Shown in pieces: positions 38,786 to 40,505 of a DNA stretch of 40,505 nucleotides. Each line of letters begins with the position of its first letter. Within the stretch, counting starts at the first letter, position 1. The DNA is from an uncultured Bacilli bacterium. GTDB taxonomy: Bacteria; Bacillota_I; Bacilli_A; RF39; UBA660. The notes beneath the pieces are model-generated. The model had not been told where the DNA came from. It did not search any database and worked only from the letters and a program-made list of their open reading frames with translations. The stretch is from assembly GCA_947625575.1 (NCBI GenBank), contig CANQOV010000007.1, forward strand, positions 1-40,505, written 5' to 3'. The position numbers were made by a program, and so were the translations under genes.

Positions 38786-39054
38786 ATATATATACAATTA
38801 AATTTTCTAAACAGGCAGAAAAAGATAAATTAAAACTAAAAAATTCTAATCTTGATAAAAATTGTAAAAATATATTAAATCTAATGATGGAAAATCCTTT
38901 TTGTTATCCACCATCATATGAAAAATTAACTGGTGAATTATCAGGACTTTATTCTAGAAGAATTAATAGACAACATCGAATTGTTTATGAAGTAGATGAA
39001 GAAAAAAAAGAAATTCATATTATTAGAATGTGGACTCATTATGATAAAATTTAG
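38779..39054 (+). CDS. YoeB/Txe-type mRNA interferase toxin
   Basis: YTIKFSKQAEKDKLKLK...ENPFCYPPSYEKLTGELSGLYSRRINRQHRIVYEVDEEKKEIHIIRMWTHYDKI. Confidence 0.92.
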   Translation: MVDIYTIKFSKQAEKDKLKLKNSNLDKNCKNILNLMMENPFCYPPSYEKLTGELSGLYSRRINRQHRIVYEVDEEKKEIHIIRMWTHYDKI

Positions 39055-39122
39055 TTATGGCTTTACTTTTAATAGACTAATTGTTATAATAAAAACCAAT
39101 TTTTTGAGAGGAAAAAATTATA

Positions 39123-39429
39123 ATGAAAGATTATTCATTAAATATTTATGATTCTAAGACATTTATATTGTCTTATAAAATGAAAAAATTGAAAACATGA
39201 AATTGAGTGTTAGTAAAAAGGCTATTAAACAAAATAGAATTACAAAAGAGTGAAAATAAGGAGCCATTTAATATAAATAATATTGATAACTATTCGTTAA
39301 GCATTTAAAAACATTAAAAAATAATATTCAAAGAATTTTTTCATTTGGATTTAAGGAAGACGAAACTATATTAGAAGATACAACAAAGAAAAAGGTAAAA
39401 TGTTATTAGAAATTGATATAAAATTATAA
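39123..39429 (+). pseudogene. Decayed ORF of unknown function
   Basis: GGAAAAAATTATAATG start context; MKDYSLNIYDSKTFILSYKMKKLKT* then frame-shifted ENMKLSVSKKAIKQNRITKE*, FSFGFKEDETILEDTTKKK..., KGKMLLEIDIKL*. Confidence 0.5.
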
Positions 39430-39445
39430 ATTTTTAATTTGTGAG

Positions 39446-39557
39446 AAAAGTTGTAGATAACTTTTTTACCTTCACCAATGTAGTATTAAACCAATTTTTC
39501 GTTTGTTTATATATATTTTGTGAGAGGTTAATACTCTTTTTTTGTTGCGTTTTATTT
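39446..39557 (+). repeat. ~110-bp diverged direct repeat, copy 2
   Basis: AAAAGTTGTAGATAACTT...CACCAATGTAGTATTA...GTTTGTT...ATATTTTGtgAGAGGTtaatACTCTTTTTTT; aligns to 38341-38450. Confidence 0.75.
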
Positions 39558-39610
39558 TTAAAATTGATAGTAGATATGTTATACTTAAATTGTAAGGTTG
39601 TGGTATTATT

Positions 39611-40327
39611 GTGAAACCTATTATTGGAATTATTCCTAGAGGTTATTCGAATCTTGATCAAAATGGTAATGTTATATCTAACTTTATATGTTTTCAAGAA
39701 AAAATTAGAACGAATTTGATAAAAGCTGGTGGAATTCCTATTGGAATATTACCACCACAATTAGTGGAATATAGTCAAAGTATTCCAAGTAAACTTCCAC
39801 TTTTAACTTCTTTAGAAAAACAAATGTTAATAGATCAGATAAAATTATGTGATGGTATTTTATTCCCGGGTGGAAGTAAGCGATTTGAGTGTGATATGTT
39901 TATTTTAGATTATGCCTTGAAACATGATATTCCTATATTGGGAATATGTTTAGGGATGCAAACATTTACATTTGTTGATGAAGAGGGCAATTATAATTTA
40001 AATGTTGAAAGAATTGTTGGTAATTTTAATCATGGAAATTATAATAATAATGTATTTCATGAAGTAACTATATCTAAAGATTCTAAATTGTATCAAATTT
40101 TAGGTAAAAGTACTTTTATTGTTAATAGTACGCATTTAATGAGAATAAATAATTCAGGAACTTTTACTATTTATGGATATAGTAGCGATGGAGTACCGGA
40201 ATTAATTGAAAGACATGATAAAAAATTTGCTATAGGTGTCCAGTGGCATCCAGAAGGTTTAGTAGCAAATGATCCTGATCAAGCTAAATTATTTGAAGCT
40301 TTTGTAGAAGCTTGTAAAATTAAATAA
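39611..40327 (+). CDS. Class I glutamine amidotransferase-like peptidase C26 (gamma-glutamyl-GABA hydrolase/PuuD-like)
   Basis: MKPIIGIIPRGYSN, GILFPGGSKRFE, PILGICLGMQTF nucleophile elbow, IGVQWHPEGLV. Confidence 0.88.
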   Translation: MKPIIGIIPRGYSNLDQNGNVISNFICFQEKIRTNLIKAGGIPIGILPPQLVEYSQSIPSKLPLLTSLEKQMLIDQIKLCDGILFPGGSKRFECDMFILDYALKHDIPILGICLGMQTFTFVDEEGNYNLNVERIVGNFNHGNYNNNVFHEVTISKDSKLYQILGKSTFIVNSTHLMRINNSGTFTIYGYSSDGVPELIERHDKKFAIGVQWHPEGLVANDPDQAKLFEAFVEACKIK

Positions 40328-40356
40328 ATTTTGATGTAATTGGAATTTTAGTTTTA

Positions 40357-40385
40357 TAAAAATGCACAGTGATTGTGCATTTTAT
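40357..40385 (+). terminator. Hairpin terminator 1 at window end
   Basis: AAAATGCACA-gtgat-TGTGCATTTTA. Confidence 0.65.
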
Positions 40386-40399
40386 GTCGAAAAAGAATA

Positions 40400-40438
40400 A
40401 AAAATGCACAATATTTGGCAATTATTGTGCATTTTTAT
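40400..40438. terminator. Hairpin terminator 2 at window end
   Basis: AAAAATGCACAATA-tttggcaat-TATTGTGCATTTTT. Confidence 0.7.
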
Positions 40439-40505
40439 TATGTTTGACCGTTAAAGGTCAAACAAAAAACTACCGGCTATGCCGGTATGAATATAATAGC
40501 AGTAG

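Noticed and set aside
38341-39557. Integron attC-type cassette array
   Set aside because: Repeats lack clear RYYYAAC/GTTRRRY core sites and a complementary long palindrome; no integrase seen, so cassette status left open only as a repeat finding.
39434-39697. Minus-strand ORF 39434..39697
   Set aside because: Asn/Thr/Lys-rich low-complexity translation across the repeat and the start of the C26 gene.
1-40505. CRISPR array, canonical tRNA genes, transposase, integrase or reverse transcriptase
   Set aside because: None recognised in the supplied ORFs or intergenic sequence.

Overview
AT-rich (roughly 30% GC by eye), gene-dense window from a low-GC Firmicutes/Bacillota-type bacterium. It looks like a cell-wall-bearing relative of the Mollicutes/Erysipelotrichia/RF39 area; this is inference from gene content. 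The genetic code is standard (UGA is a stop, and RF2 is present with its own frameshift). Housekeeping blocks: carD; prfB with the classical +1 frameshift; two tandem yitT; ftsE-ftsX-M23 hydrolase; secE-nusG-rplK-rplA-rplJ-rplL-(ybxB-like)-rpoB-rpoC; gap; a TGS-uridine-kinase-type protein; clpP; a lipid kinase; whiA; a FemAB-type transferase; a cation exchanger; secG-rnr-smpB-ssrA. Interleaved are secreted surface genes with SipW/TasA-like signal peptides: a four-gene cluster at 4.4-8.9 kb ending in an NPYTG-anchored MucBP protein, a LamG + lectin-like gene at 11.9-14.5 kb, and a Cys-containing one between smpB and ssrA. Downstream of tmRNA lies a small accessory region: a GNAT gene, a YefM/YoeB-like toxin-antitoxin pair, a decayed ORF, two ~110-bp diverged repeats and a C26 amidotransferase. 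The most interesting observation is a 10-G homopolymer in the first codons of the LamG/lectin-like gene. It puts the gene out of frame as sequenced, and loss of one G restores a complete signal peptide, which suggests a phase-variable surface protein. Its C-terminus also resembles the C-type-lectin/FGE fold that diversity-generating retroelements often target. Other items: two 23S-rRNA-mimic L1 leaders, an L10 leader/attenuator with a perfect consensus promoter, a tmRNA tag ending in AFA, and an acidic extension on L11.
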